53,715 nucleotides of DNA from Pseudomonadota bacterium. Its GTDB lineage: Bacteria > Pseudomonadota > Gammaproteobacteria > Steroidobacterales > Woeseiaceae. This document shows positions 33,768-43,560 of this stretch, piece after piece. The translations under genes and the position numbers were made by a program. Position 1 is the stretch's first letter. Each line of letters starts with the position of its first letter. Location: positions 1-53,715 of the forward strand of contig JACZSM010000013.1 of assembly GCA_022574185.1 (NCBI GenBank). The letters run 5' to 3'. Under the pieces are notes generated by a model, which ran no database searches, was not told the origin of the DNA, and saw only the letters and a program-made list of their open reading frames with translations.

Positions 33768-36700
33768 CTACAACGTCGTCGCGGTGTCGGGCGCGAAAAA
33801 CCAGTTCTTGATTTTGCGCGCGCGCGCGAAGCCATCGAGTTGCAGCATATACAGCGACGGAATCAAGAACAGCGTAATCACCGTTGCGAACACGATGCCA
33901 AAGCTCATCGAGATGGCCATTGGAATGACGTACTGCGCCTGAACACTGCGCTCGAGCAAGATCGGCATCAGGCCCACAGCTGTCGTAAATGACGTCAGGA
34001 TTATCGCGCGAAATCGCAGAGTTCCGGATTCTATAACCGCCTGCCTGACCGGGACGCCGCTTTGTCTGGCCTTGTTGATAAAATCGACCATGACGAGGCT
34101 GTCGTTGACGACCACGCCGGACAATGCGACCAAACCAAAAAGCGAAAACATGCTGATCGCCTTGCCCATCACTACGTGGCCGATGACGGCACCGATCAGC
34201 CCGAATGGGATCACTGACATGATGACCAGTGGCTGTCCATAGGAATGCAGCGGGATCGCGATCAACGCATAAATCAAAAACAAGGCGGCGATTGACGCAA
34301 CCGTCAGATTCCTCTGAAAATCCTGCGTTTCCTTGCTCGCGCCTTCCAGGCCATAGCTAACTCCGGCATGCCGTGACAGTAGTTCGGGAATGAAGTCCTC
34401 GGTAATGGACTCGATTATTTCTCCAGGCTCAACGATCTCGGGGTCTATATCCGCAGATACGGTTACCGTCCTGGCACGATTGAGCCGGTCTATCCTCGAA
34501 TAGCTTTGGCCAAACGAAATATCTGCGACAGATTCAAACGGCACCTCATCCCCGGCAGGAGTGCGAATGCGCATGTTCTCAAGATCCGCAATCGAGCGCC
34601 GATCCTCGCGCGGGTAGCGAACCATAACCTTGAGTTCATCTTTGCCGCGCTGAATGCGCTGCACCTCTTCACCGTAAAAAGCCTGCCGAATCTGCCGCCC
34701 CAGGGATGCCATGGTCAGTCCTAAGGCCTCCGCCTCAGGCTTGATCGATAACTTGATTTCCTGGCCACCACTGAACGACGATTTTCGAATATCGAAAACT
34801 CCTTCAAACTCACGCATCCTGGTCTCAAGTTCGTCGGCGGCACTCTCCAGAGCAAGATAGTTATCACCGCTGAGACGAAAACTCAGTGCCGCGCCGCCGC
34901 CAAAGTTATTGCCACCCGAAAACGTCAGTTCCTTGACACCCGGGATCTCCCCGACCCGCTCTCGCCACAGATCGGATATTTCATCGCCGTTCAACGCACG
35001 ACCTACGACCATCGGCATCTCGACGAATGAGAGTGCACCGGTATCGCCGTTGGTGAATGAGCCAACGTGGGCGATCATCGGATCAACACCGGGGTTATCG
35101 AGAATATACTCTTCGTTGAGATCCAGAATTGCAGCTTCGATTCTGTCCATCGCTGCGTTGCGAATCTCCGGTGCCGTACCGCTCTGCATTTGCAACTCCA
35201 TGCGGATGAAATCACCCGGTACTTCCGGAAACATAACCACTCGAACCGCGCCACTGCCGAGCAGACCGATCGTCAGCGTCAACACGCCGATAAATATCGC
35301 CACTGTCGTACCGCGATTATCGACCGCACGTTCGAGCCACGGCTGGTAGTAGTTTGTGATCACTAACTGCAGGCCTTGCTGCGTGCGCCGCTGGATCTTT
35401 TGGAAAAATCTTGGCACGCGCTCCAATAGACCAATCCTGCGCTGCGGGTTGAACAGGTCCTCCTCATCAACGGGTTTGATCTTGGCGTGAACAAGGTGAG
35501 CGGGGAGTATCAGTTTGGACTCTACGAGCGAAAAAAGCAGACACAGAGTCACGACCATGGCCATGGCCTCAAAAAATGGGCCAACGATTCCGCCGACGAA
35601 TAGCATTGGCGCGAACGCTGCTATCGTCGTCAATACACCGAAGGTGGCCGGTACAGCAACTCTTCGCGCTCCCTGCACGACGTTGTCTATTGTGTGCCCA
35701 TCAGCCCGTATTTTCGTGTAGACACTCTCGCCGATAATTATGGCGTCGTCCACGACGATACCGAGAACGATTATGAAACCATACAGACTGATCATGTTGA
35801 TCGTCACGGGCCAGGGACCATAGGGCATCAGCCAAATTGCCCCGAGGAACGTGATCGGAATACCGATGATGACCCAGGCGGCAACTTTCATGCGCAAGAA
35901 CAATGACAGAACCAGAAAGACGAGCAGCGCGCCCTGCCACATATTCTTCACCATCATGCTCAGCCGGTCCTTCAGGTAGTGCGAGCGATCAACCCAGATA
36001 TCCATTTTTACGCCGGCAGGCAGACTAGCGGATTTCTTTTCGATGTATTCGCGAACGGCAGCAGCGGTTTGGAGTTCGTTTTGCTGACCACTGGCGAGCA
36101 CTCGCAGTGTCGCCGTTGGCTTGCCATCGAAGCGACCATAACCCTGAGTTTCCACGAAGCCATCATTAATGGTCGCGACGTCGCCCAATTTCAGCCGTGT
36201 ACCGTCGGGGTAAGTACGCAACACAAGTTCGGCGAACTCACGGCCGGTGTAGACCTGTCCCTCGGTGCGCAACAGTATGTCGCCGCCCGCCGTGTTGATG
36301 GTTCCGCCCGGCATGTCGATCGATGAATTCCGGATCGCCTGAGAAATCTCGGTCATGGTGAGACCGTATTTGCGCAGCACATGTTCCGATACTTCGATGC
36401 TGATTTCGTAAGCTCGATCACCGAGGAACTGGACCTGGTTAACCGCGGGAATCGTCATGAGCTCGTCACGCACTTCCTGGGCAATTGATTTTCGCGAGAA
36501 ATCGTCCAGATTGCCGTGAATGGCGACGAAAACGACATGGATGGGCACTTCTTGTTTGTAAATGACTGGTTTCTCGGTCAGTGCCGGAAATGTCGATATC
36601 GCATCCACACGGGTCTTTATCTCACTGAGCACCTCGTTGATATCGGCATCGCTGGATACTTCGGCCGTTACCGAGCCCATTCCTTCCCTAGCGAATGATT

Positions 36701-36968
36701 TGATTTCCACGATCCCGTTCAGGTCCTGAATCGCTTCTTCGATCTTTATGACAACGCCTTCCTCAACCTCTTGTGGCGCCGCACCCGGGTAGGGAACGCG
36801 CACCTGTATCGTATTCAGCTGGAAATCGGGAGTGGTTTGCTTACGAATCGTAAATACTGAAATGACACCCGCAACGATAATGAACCACATCAATAAATTG
36901 GCGGCGACATGATTGCTGGCAAACCAGGCAATGATGCCTTTCTCGCTTGTCGATCTGCGCTCTTGCAT
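33768..36968 (-). CDS. RND efflux permease (AcrB/HAE family)
   Basis: Inner-membrane proton-driven pump subunit with 1066 residues. There are twelve membrane helices in two halves with two large periplasmic loops each. Recognisable points: the N-terminal FASNHVAANLLMWFIIVAGV, TIRKQTTPDFQLNTI, the helix-4 relay YGFIIVLGIVVDDAIIIGES with paired aspartates, and the matching SLFGLVALSGVVVNDSLVM in helix 10. It belongs to the branch acting with one adaptor and often annotated as multidrug or acriflavin resistance. The adaptor gene is immediately upstream, two bases apart; no outer-membrane channel gene is nearby, so a separately encoded TolC-like channel is probably used. Confidence 0.93.
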   Translation of the reverse strand: MQERRSTSEKGIIAWFASNHVAANLLMWFIIVAGVISVFTIRKQTTPDFQLNTIQVRVPYPGAAPQEVEEGVVIKIEEAIQDLNGIVEIKSFAREGMGSVTAEVSSDADINEVLSEIKTRVDAISTFPALTEKPVIYKQEVPIHVVFVAIHGNLDDFSRKSIAQEVRDELMTIPAVNQVQFLGDRAYEISIEVSEHVLRKYGLTMTEISQAIRNSSIDMPGGTINTAGGDILLRTEGQVYTGREFAELVLRTYPDGTRLKLGDVATINDGFVETQGYGRFDGKPTATLRVLASGQQNELQTAAAVREYIEKKSASLPAGVKMDIWVDRSHYLKDRLSMMVKNMWQGALLVFLVLSLFLRMKVAAWVIIGIPITFLGAIWLMPYGPWPVTINMISLYGFIIVLGIVVDDAIIIGESVYTKIRADGHTIDNVVQGARRVAVPATFGVLTTIAAFAPMLFVGGIVGPFFEAMAMVVTLCLLFSLVESKLILPAHLVHAKIKPVDEEDLFNPQRRIGLLERVPRFFQKIQRRTQQGLQLVITNYYQPWLERAVDNRGTTVAIFIGVLTLTIGLLGSGAVRVVMFPEVPGDFIRMELQMQSGTAPEIRNAAMDRIEAAILDLNEEYILDNPGVDPMIAHVGSFTNGDTGALSFVEMPMVVGRALNGDEISDLWRERVGEIPGVKELTFSGGNNFGGGAALSFRLSGDNYLALESAADELETRMREFEGVFDIRKSSFSGGQEIKLSIKPEAEALGLTMASLGRQIRQAFYGEEVQRIQRGKDELKVMVRYPREDRRSIADLENMRIRTPAGDEVPFESVADISFGQSYSRIDRLNRARTVTVSADIDPEIVEPGEIIESITEDFIPELLSRHAGVSYGLEGASKETQDFQRNLTVASIAALFLIYALIAIPLHSYGQPLVIMSVIPFGLIGAVIGHVVMGKAISMFSLFGLVALSGVVVNDSLVMVDFINKARQSGVPVRQAVIESGTLRFRAIILTSFTTAVGLMPILLERSVQAQYVIPMAISMSFGIVFATVITLFLIPSLYMLQLDGFARARKIKNWFFAPDTATTL

Positions 36969-36970
36969 GG

Positions 36971-38149
36971 TTATTCTTCACCCACGCGCGAAGCGAGTTT
37001 CTCGTCATCGCCAAGCGCCTTCTCGGCCGCAATGGACTCCGCCGTGCGCACGGACATGCCGTTGGTCGGAGCTTCAATTGCGGTAATCGCAATGCTCTCG
37101 CCTGCCACCACGCCGCTGCCCAGATAAGCGAACTCAGCGTCAGCTCTGATAACGTCTACCGTACGGATCTCCAGTTTGTATTCATCATTCACTACCAGGA
37201 GTTGGTTCGCCCCGCGAAGTGCCGCTCGTGGCACGCGAATGACATCGAGCACCGTAGATCCTTGAATTCTGGCACTGACAAACGTGCCGACAGGCAACGG
37301 TATTCCCTGCCCGTGCAACTGGTACGGGTCAAGAATTCGTGCAACGGCATAGGTCACGCGGCTTCTTTCGTCGACGACACCCTCTGACCTGACAATCTGC
37401 GCATCCCATTGGGTCAATCGTCCTTTCTGTACGGCAGACAATTTGACGAGCGGACCGTCGGCGATTCCGGTCTGCCTGATTGCCGATGCATCGGGCAACT
37501 CGACGAAGGCGAGATCATGATCGGTCAGCGGCAGTCTGACCTCGGCAATATTGGTTGCAAACGTCACACCCAGCGGCGTGCCCGGATTGACGAACTGTCC
37601 CAGGTCAGCATCTTTGCTCCGAACCATGCCTTCGTAGGGCAAGCGAATATAAGTACGCTCCAGGTTACGGCGGGCACTGACTAACTCGGCCTGTGCGGAT
37701 GCGAGGGCGGCGGCGGCCGATGCGAATTCCGATTCGGCACGATAACCCTGACTGCGCAATTGCTTCGAACCGTCATATTCGATCTGGCGCTGCTTGACCA
37801 GTGCTTCAGCTTTGTCCACTGCAACGGTGTAATTCGTCGGATCAATGCGCATTAACACCTCATCCGCCTGGAATATGCCGCCGGCGTTGAATTTCGGTGA
37901 AATGCTGACGATCGATCCGGAAATTTCGGCACTTACGGTTGTCTGTGTCCTGGGGCGCACAGTTCCCTGGCTGTGAATTTCAAAGCTCGCAGCCGAGACT
38001 TCGAGTCGCAGGACTTCGACCAGCAGATCGAGCGTTTCGTCCTCGTGTTGCTCCGGTTCGGGCTTCATTGAAGACATCACGACAGCCAAGACGACGGGCA
38101 CAACAAGAATGGTGGGTATCAGGACCCACCGCCGAAAAACAGGTTTCAT
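36971..38149 (-). CDS. RND efflux periplasmic adaptor
   Basis: Membrane-fusion protein with 392 residues. Residues about 7-28 form an N-terminal membrane anchor (RRWVLIPTILVVPVVLAVVMS). The barrel-sandwich halves (LEVSAASFEIHSQGTVRPRTQ; NLERTYIRLPYEGMVRSKDADL) flank an alpha-helical hairpin (about 120-165, AVDKAEALVKQRQIEYDGSK region), followed by beta-barrel and membrane-proximal domains. It is transcribed before, and two bases from, the permease gene. There is no lipobox. The 216 bp upstream, shared with the divergent ATPase gene, contain TTTTGAGG twice in tandem, 11 bp apart, which could be a regulator site. Confidence 0.9.
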   Translation of the reverse strand: MKPVFRRWVLIPTILVVPVVLAVVMSSMKPEPEQHEDETLDLLVEVLRLEVSAASFEIHSQGTVRPRTQTTVSAEISGSIVSISPKFNAGGIFQADEVLMRIDPTNYTVAVDKAEALVKQRQIEYDGSKQLRSQGYRAESEFASAAAALASAQAELVSARRNLERTYIRLPYEGMVRSKDADLGQFVNPGTPLGVTFATNIAEVRLPLTDHDLAFVELPDASAIRQTGIADGPLVKLSAVQKGRLTQWDAQIVRSEGVVDERSRVTYAVARILDPYQLHGQGIPLPVGTFVSARIQGSTVLDVIRVPRAALRGANQLLVVNDEYKLEIRTVDVIRADAEFAYLGSGVVAGESIAITAIEAPTNGMSVRTAESIAAEKALGDDEKLASRVGEE

Positions 38150-38365
38150 GCAGACGATTCCAGAGTAATTGCAGCAATGTTTCGTATTTTGAGGTTTTTT
38201 GAGGTAATTAACACGGTTTTGTTCAGTTTAATACAACGGCGTCAGATACCCAATTATTGCCTTTCTGTGACTTAACTCCATGAAATTTGGTTTGTTTGGC
38301 CCCAAACTGCCGGTTCAATACTGCCAATTGTCCAGTGGCGTTCTATTTCTGCGAATCGGACCGTT

Positions 38366-40336
38366 ATGTACGAAAAACATTTTGGCCTGAGCAAACGACC
38401 ATTCCGCGCCAATGCGGCCAGGGCTGACGTCTTCATTGGGCCGCAGACGGCCGCTGCAATGGCTGCGATTAAAAAAGCTCTGGCAGCCCCGGATGCCGTC
38501 ATCGTGGTATCTGGTCCGGTTGGCGGTGGCAAGACAACCATCGTCAATCGCACACTCGAATCAGCGGGCGACTCTCGAATCACAGTGACCATCGGTCGCA
38601 TGCGGCTGGCGCAAGATGAGGTACTTGAATTATTGCTGCAGGGCCTCGGCATGCACCAACCTCCTTCGGGCACAGTGCAGCGTTTCACAAGCTTTCGCCG
38701 GATATTGCAGGAGTTTGCCCAGAAAGGCAGACGTGTATGCGTCGTTGTAGAAGATGCCCCACGGATTGGCGCTATGACACTCTCCGAGCTCGAGGCCATA
38801 ACCGCATTGGATGCCGGGGAGTCCGACGGCGCCAACATCATCTTGATGGGTGATGCAGGAAATAATGAACTACTGCGCGATCCAGAGCTTATACGACTCA
38901 AACAACGAGTACGGCTGCGCCAGTCCATCGAGCACCTGTCTGCCAGCGAACTGCTTGCCTATCTCAAGCATTGTTTCCGCCTCGTAGGCGGTGAATTCGA
39001 CACACTCTTTGCGGCAGGCGCCGCGGATACTCTGCACCGACTCAGCAACGGCATTCCAAGAGTTGCCAACAATCTTGTCGAATCGGCGCTGACATCGGCA
39101 GCCGAGAAAAATCAGCAGCAGATAAGCGCCGAAATGATTGAACGAATCGCGGCCGACGAGTATGGGCTGACCGACAAGCACAGTGTGAAAGAGATCGCAA
39201 AAATAGTCGCCAAATCTGATCCTGCGCCGGTTGAGCCCGCGCCATTGGTCGCCGAAGTGACCGAGTCGAGCGTCGATGACAACATACCCGAGCTGATTCA
39301 GGACACGCTACCCGACCTCAAGATTCTTGCACCGGACCTTGTCAATTCGCCGCCGCATGCGGCAACAAACGTGCCGGTAACCGAGGAACCTTCGAGTGAT
39401 ACTGCCGAAGACGAAATACCTGAGTGGGACCGTGATCCCACGCTAGCTCAATTACGCCCAGACCTTGTCGCCCTCGAGCGTGCAATGTCTGTCGCGCAGG
39501 GTGCTGATTCGACAGACGCAGATACCGCGGATGAGGACGATGCAGACGATCCGCCTGAAGTCGTACCCACAATAACTCTGGACCGCCAAATTGAAGTCAA
39601 AGTCGCAGAAGCGGTCGAAGAGCTTAAGAAATTGAAGCCTGATACTGCGGAACAAAATTCAAGCGAGTCGAGCGATGCAAAGGAATCGACCGACACCGCC
39701 GCGACGTCCACAGAACTTCCGATATTGACACCACCAACTGTCTCCGGCAAACCCATCGTTAAAACTCCAGCAAAGCCCATTGACCAAGCCGCGATAAAAT
39801 CCAGGAAAAAAGACAATGAACTCGACGCCATTGCCGCAGGACTTGCAAAGGCGAAAACCATCAACGATGTCGATGACAAATTGGCCGAAACCTTGTTTGG
39901 CGAAGAGTTCAGTATGATCGCGGCCCAGGTTGTGGCGAAAGCGCAGGAGAACGAGTCCGCGAATGACGACGTGCAACCCCTGGCAGAAGAAGCGCCCGCG
40001 GTCGCCGCCGCCGCACCCACGGCAGAGCCTGCGAACGCACCAATCGTCAATGTAGAACCCGCGCCTCCGTCCAGCAAGCTCGATGTTTCGGCATCTCAAA
40101 GGCTCGCTACGGTACGTGCTTTAAATGACAACACTGCTCCGGCGGCGGTGCGCCCAACGCCGGCCACTGCGCCATCACAAACGACCGCGCCCGCAGCCGA
40201 GTTCCCTCAGTCCTTTGAAGAACAGATCAATACGTCGATGACGGCAACGCTAAAGGCGCTGAACGTTTCTCAGCAGCCCGTCAATGACGACGACGATGAC
40301 GAGGGCAGCTTCCTCGGGCTCTTCCGTCGATCCTAG
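38366..40336 (+). CDS. GspA/ExeA-like AAA+ ATPase with long disordered tail
   Basis: The product has 656 residues. The start MYEKHFGLSKRPFRANA is diagnostic of the ExeA/GspA ATPases. Walker A is GPVGGGKTT (Lys56, Thr57) and Walker B is VCVVVEDA near 122-129; sensor regions run to about 270 (LSNGIPRVANNLVESAL). After about 280 the protein becomes an acidic, Pro/Ala/Thr-rich low-complexity chain to the end, finishing DDDDDEGSFLGLFRRS. No peptidoglycan-binding domain is seen, unlike classical GspA. Related ATPases work with secretion or exopolysaccharide systems; none of those genes are in the window, so the partner is unknown. Confidence 0.82.
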   Translation: MYEKHFGLSKRPFRANAARADVFIGPQTAAAMAAIKKALAAPDAVIVVSGPVGGGKTTIVNRTLESAGDSRITVTIGRMRLAQDEVLELLLQGLGMHQPPSGTVQRFTSFRRILQEFAQKGRRVCVVVEDAPRIGAMTLSELEAITALDAGESDGANIILMGDAGNNELLRDPELIRLKQRVRLRQSIEHLSASELLAYLKHCFRLVGGEFDTLFAAGAADTLHRLSNGIPRVANNLVESALTSAAEKNQQQISAEMIERIAADEYGLTDKHSVKEIAKIVAKSDPAPVEPAPLVAEVTESSVDDNIPELIQDTLPDLKILAPDLVNSPPHAATNVPVTEEPSSDTAEDEIPEWDRDPTLAQLRPDLVALERAMSVAQGADSTDADTADEDDADDPPEVVPTITLDRQIEVKVAEAVEELKKLKPDTAEQNSSESSDAKESTDTAATSTELPILTPPTVSGKPIVKTPAKPIDQAAIKSRKKDNELDAIAAGLAKAKTINDVDDKLAETLFGEEFSMIAAQVVAKAQENESANDDVQPLAEEAPAVAAAAPTAEPANAPIVNVEPAPPSSKLDVSASQRLATVRALNDNTAPAAVRPTPATAPSQTTAPAAEFPQSFEEQINTSMTATLKALNVSQQPVNDDDDDEGSFLGLFRRS

Positions 40337-40395
40337 AGAGCCGCTGCGAACTTGCAAGCGCGCATGCCAACCGGCGGCGCATTGACAGCTTTGGG

Positions 40396-40881
40396 CTAAT
40401 GCGGCGTTGGGTCCTGGGATTCGTCAGCCTCTAAAGTGATCTCTTCCGTCTGAGCCGGCGACACCGGTACAGACTCTGGTAGTCTGTGCAGTTCCTCGAT
40501 GACGGCGGGTATGTCCTCTTTGGTAATCGGGTAAAAATAGCCGAGACGGCAGGATCTACCTTCCTGAAGACTCATGCCGGCGTCGCGAAGAACCCGGATA
40601 TTATCGCGATTGCACAAACGCCCAAATGATGTGCTATAGGAAAAGCGTCTGTCTTGAGACAGTCCTCTGCATTGTCGCGGCAGTATATTGAGGTAGACGG
40701 TTTTGCCCCGCGTAAAGAAAAGGATGGTCAGATCATCCACGACTTCAGTACGTTTCACGGTGCGTGTACTGATGCATTTCCGGGCATTTTCCACAATCAC
40801 CTCATCTGCCAGTGACGACACAACGGCAAACAAGTTGACCAGGCAGGTCAGTAACATCAGCGTGTAAATTTGCTTAGTCAT
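40396..40881 (-). CDS. Secreted DUF6491-like protein
   Basis: The product has 161 residues. A signal peptide ends near SSLADEV. The mature part has a cysteine pattern (CISTRTVKRTEVVDD; LPRQCRGL; FGRLCNRDNIRVL; GRSCRLGYFYPIT) and the phrase TILFFTRGKTVYLNILP, typical of DUF6491 proteins of Gammaproteobacteria. Four cysteines could make two disulfides. The C-terminus is acidic and Pro-rich. Function unknown. It is convergent with the GspA-like gene. Confidence 0.78.
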   Translation of the reverse strand: MTKQIYTLMLLTCLVNLFAVVSSLADEVIVENARKCISTRTVKRTEVVDDLTILFFTRGKTVYLNILPRQCRGLSQDRRFSYSTSFGRLCNRDNIRVLRDAGMSLQEGRSCRLGYFYPITKEDIPAVIEELHRLPESVPVSPAQTEEITLEADESQDPTPH

Positions 40882-41061
40882 GGCAAGTTCAATCCCGCTG
40901 ATGTTACGCCGATTGGCATGCCCTCAGACTCATTTCCGTATACGAATGCAACTGCACTGGAGATTTTGATCGACTCATGAAGGTCTGCTTTAAGGACCTG
41001 CCCGGGTTTGGGTACACTGACATTCGAGCAGTAAGTGTCCGCTGCTGGCTGCAATTAACGG

Positions 41062-41820
41062 TTACTTTTCGTGAATGATATTCCACATGTAATCGACATG
41101 TGGTCCGCAGATGTCTGAAAATTCCGCACCAGCCTCGTTCTTCTCCCCGTAAATGGCCTCGATGGCCTCACCACGCGCCTTGAGCAGCGACTTGTGATCG
41201 ACGGCCGTCATCGTCTGAAGTTTACGGAATTGCCCGCCAACGACATGCGAAGACCAGGCCCAGGACGATAATTTGCCATCCTCGACCAATTGATCGAGGA
41301 TTGGCGCAACGTGTTCGTCGAAGATTTCGTCGGCGCGATCCTCGCGGTCGATATCGCAGATGTGATACACGGAAAATCCAGCCGCGCCACGATCAGCTCC
41401 GATCGTGCCACTCTCAACCTGCCAGATGTAGTCATCGTGGCGAGTACAAATCTCATTAAACGACATAGCATCGTCGGTGTTCGCATCATTTTCCTGGCTA
41501 TCGCGGCCACCCAGAACCGCGGCGCCTGCGTCAAGCAACTCATCGATGGAATCAGCCTGATAATAGAAAATTCTTTGCCATTGGCCACCGGTGTGATGCG
41601 CGAGCCAGCCCCAGCCTGAGATCGTACCGTCGTCGACAAGTTGGTGCATACGCCCTGCGTCGCTCGCAATGATTGCGTCGACGCGAGTGAGGGACGCTGC
41701 AGCACAGTAAAAATACGATGCATAGGTGTAGACGTCGGGGCCTTCGTCTTCTTGCGCCGCACACGCAAGAGCCAGCAATGTCAGTCCCGTGGCTAACGAA
41801 ATGGAGCGACACTGATTCAA
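41062..41820 (-). CDS. Secreted protein with two copies of an unrecognised domain
   Basis: The product has 252 residues. The start is signal-like (LATGLTLLALACAAQEDE), perhaps a lipoprotein signal with Cys20. Two homologous halves are visible: the first has MHQLVDDGTISGWGWLAHHTGG and FNEICTRHDDYIWQ; the second has LDQLVEDGKLSSWAWSSHVVGG and FSDICGPHVDYMWN. Each half follows the same order of helix, Gly-Trp motif, Gly-Gly-Q-[WF]-[QR] strand, helix and Cys-His-Asp-Tyr motif. This resembles a duplicated ferredoxin-like (dimeric alpha/beta barrel) unit, but I know no name for it. It follows the M28 peptidase gene by three bases. Confidence 0.7.
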   Translation of the reverse strand: MNQCRSISLATGLTLLALACAAQEDEGPDVYTYASYFYCAAASLTRVDAIIASDAGRMHQLVDDGTISGWGWLAHHTGGQWQRIFYYQADSIDELLDAGAAVLGGRDSQENDANTDDAMSFNEICTRHDDYIWQVESGTIGADRGAAGFSVYHICDIDREDRADEIFDEHVAPILDQLVEDGKLSSWAWSSHVVGGQFRKLQTMTAVDHKSLLKARGEAIEAIYGEKNEAGAEFSDICGPHVDYMWNIIHEK

Positions 41821-41823
41821 GGA

Positions 41824-43542
41824 CTATTCCTGTTCCGCGGCTAACGCCTCAAGACGAACCGCCTCAAACTCGTCACCCTCGTTCCACGTTGGCATTTCGT
41901 CTGCATTCGCTATTGCGAGTCCGGTCCAGAAACCGACCAATGCATCCTGGATCATGCCATCCAAATTCCAGTTCGGATCATACTCATCGGACGGTTGGTG
42001 ATAGTCGTTGTCGGTGTATACATCCGACTGTTCCTTGCCCCACCCCGGTGGACGATCGACGAAGTCCGTACCCGGCTCGAGGTAAGCTGCCGGAACGCCG
42101 ATTTTGGCAAAGCTGAATTGGTCCGACCGATAGAAGTAGCCACGATCGGCAAACTGGTCGGGTTTTACGATTCGATCCTGCTCGCCGGCGTATAACTCAA
42201 CGATCTCATCAATCGACGTCTTGCCAAAACCAATGTAAGTGAGGTCGTGCGTAATGCCCCAGATATTGCCGCCATCATAGTTGAGATTGGCCGCGATTTT
42301 TCCTGGCCGAAACGTTGGATTGGCAGCGAACCATTGCGAGCCCAACAAACCCTGCTCTTCCGCACCAACCAGGCAAATCATAATCGTGCGCCGTGGCGCT
42401 TTCGGCAATGCTTTGAACGCTCGTGCCATCGCGATAACCTGAGCAACGCCGGCAGCATTGTCCATTGCGCCGTTATAAATGGTGTCACCGTCATCATTTG
42501 GCGGACCGATACCGAGATGGTCATGATGTGCAGAATAGATCACGACTTCGTCTTTCAACACCGGGTCGCTGCCCGGAATCAGGCCAATGACGTTTGCCGT
42601 CCGCACGCTCTCGATTTCTACGTCCATGTCGACTGATGTCGTAACGCCCAACGGTACAGGTTCAAAATCGCGGCTGTAGGCAGACTCTCGCAATTCGTCG
42701 AGATCCAGCCCTGCCATCGCGACCAACTCCCTGGCAGCGTCTTCAATCATCCATGCCGAGAACTGGTTACGCGGCTCGTCGCCTGCCGGCAATTCAAATT
42801 GCACACCGGTATTGGACGTCTGCAGCACCTGAAACGGATAGCCGGCCGATGGCGTCGTATGAATGATGATCGCGCCTGCAGCGCCGTTGCGGGCGGCATT
42901 AAAGTATTTATAGTCCCAGCGCCCATACCAGAGTCGCGTTTTACCGGCGAAGAGATCGGCATCCCAGTCGGGATCGTTATTCATCATCAGTACGATCTTG
43001 CCGCTGACATCCACATCCTTGTAATCATCCCATTCGAATTCAGGCGCCTGTATGCCGTAACCGACGAACACGACCTCGGCGTCGGTCACCGCGGCATGTG
43101 CTTCTTGCACATTGCTGTTGATCATGAACTGGTCCCACTGCTTGAACGTCACTTCCTTGTCATGACCGGCAAAGGTCCAGGTATCGGGTGGTACCGTGTT
43201 GACGCCGACCAGATCAAACGGTTGTTCCCAACCGCCGTCAGGCCCGCCGGGCTCGAGCCCCAGATCGGCCATGCGCCCGGCAAGGTAAATGCGTGCCGCT
43301 ACATCGCCGGCGCTGGCCGGTCCGCGACCTTCGTATTTGTCGGCAGAAAGCTCTGCAATGATGTCGCGAATAAACTCTTCATCAATCAGCTTTGACGCTT
43401 CTTCTGCAGTGACGTTTTCGTCGCCCTCGCCGTTTGCGGCAGCATCCATCGCTTCCCGGCTAGCCGTCGTCGACTCATCTGCGGTACATCCGATAATGCC
43501 AACTGCCATGGCCGACAAAATAACTATTAATATTCGTGTCAC
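41824..43542 (-). CDS. M28-family zinc aminopeptidase lipoprotein
   Basis: The product has 572 residues. A lipoprotein signal ends at IIGC (Cys19). A protease-associated (PA) insert lies at about 130-300. The peptidase domain has the co-catalytic ligands in order: SAHHDHLG (His, Asp), NGAMDNAAG (bridging Asp), and GAEEQGLLGS (catalytic Glu followed by ligand Glu). A further Asp and His are expected toward the C-terminus (DNDYHQPSDEYD). It probably trims peptides on the periplasmic side of the outer or inner membrane. It is first of a two-gene unit with the duplicated-domain protein. Confidence 0.92.
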   Translation of the reverse strand: MTRILIVILSAMAVGIIGCTADESTTASREAMDAAANGEGDENVTAEEASKLIDEEFIRDIIAELSADKYEGRGPASAGDVAARIYLAGRMADLGLEPGGPDGGWEQPFDLVGVNTVPPDTWTFAGHDKEVTFKQWDQFMINSNVQEAHAAVTDAEVVFVGYGIQAPEFEWDDYKDVDVSGKIVLMMNNDPDWDADLFAGKTRLWYGRWDYKYFNAARNGAAGAIIIHTTPSAGYPFQVLQTSNTGVQFELPAGDEPRNQFSAWMIEDAARELVAMAGLDLDELRESAYSRDFEPVPLGVTTSVDMDVEIESVRTANVIGLIPGSDPVLKDEVVIYSAHHDHLGIGPPNDDGDTIYNGAMDNAAGVAQVIAMARAFKALPKAPRRTIMICLVGAEEQGLLGSQWFAANPTFRPGKIAANLNYDGGNIWGITHDLTYIGFGKTSIDEIVELYAGEQDRIVKPDQFADRGYFYRSDQFSFAKIGVPAAYLEPGTDFVDRPPGWGKEQSDVYTDNDYHQPSDEYDPNWNLDGMIQDALVGFWTGLAIANADEMPTWNEGDEFEAVRLEALAAEQE

Positions 43543-43560
43543 GTGTAATCTCCCAAGAAC

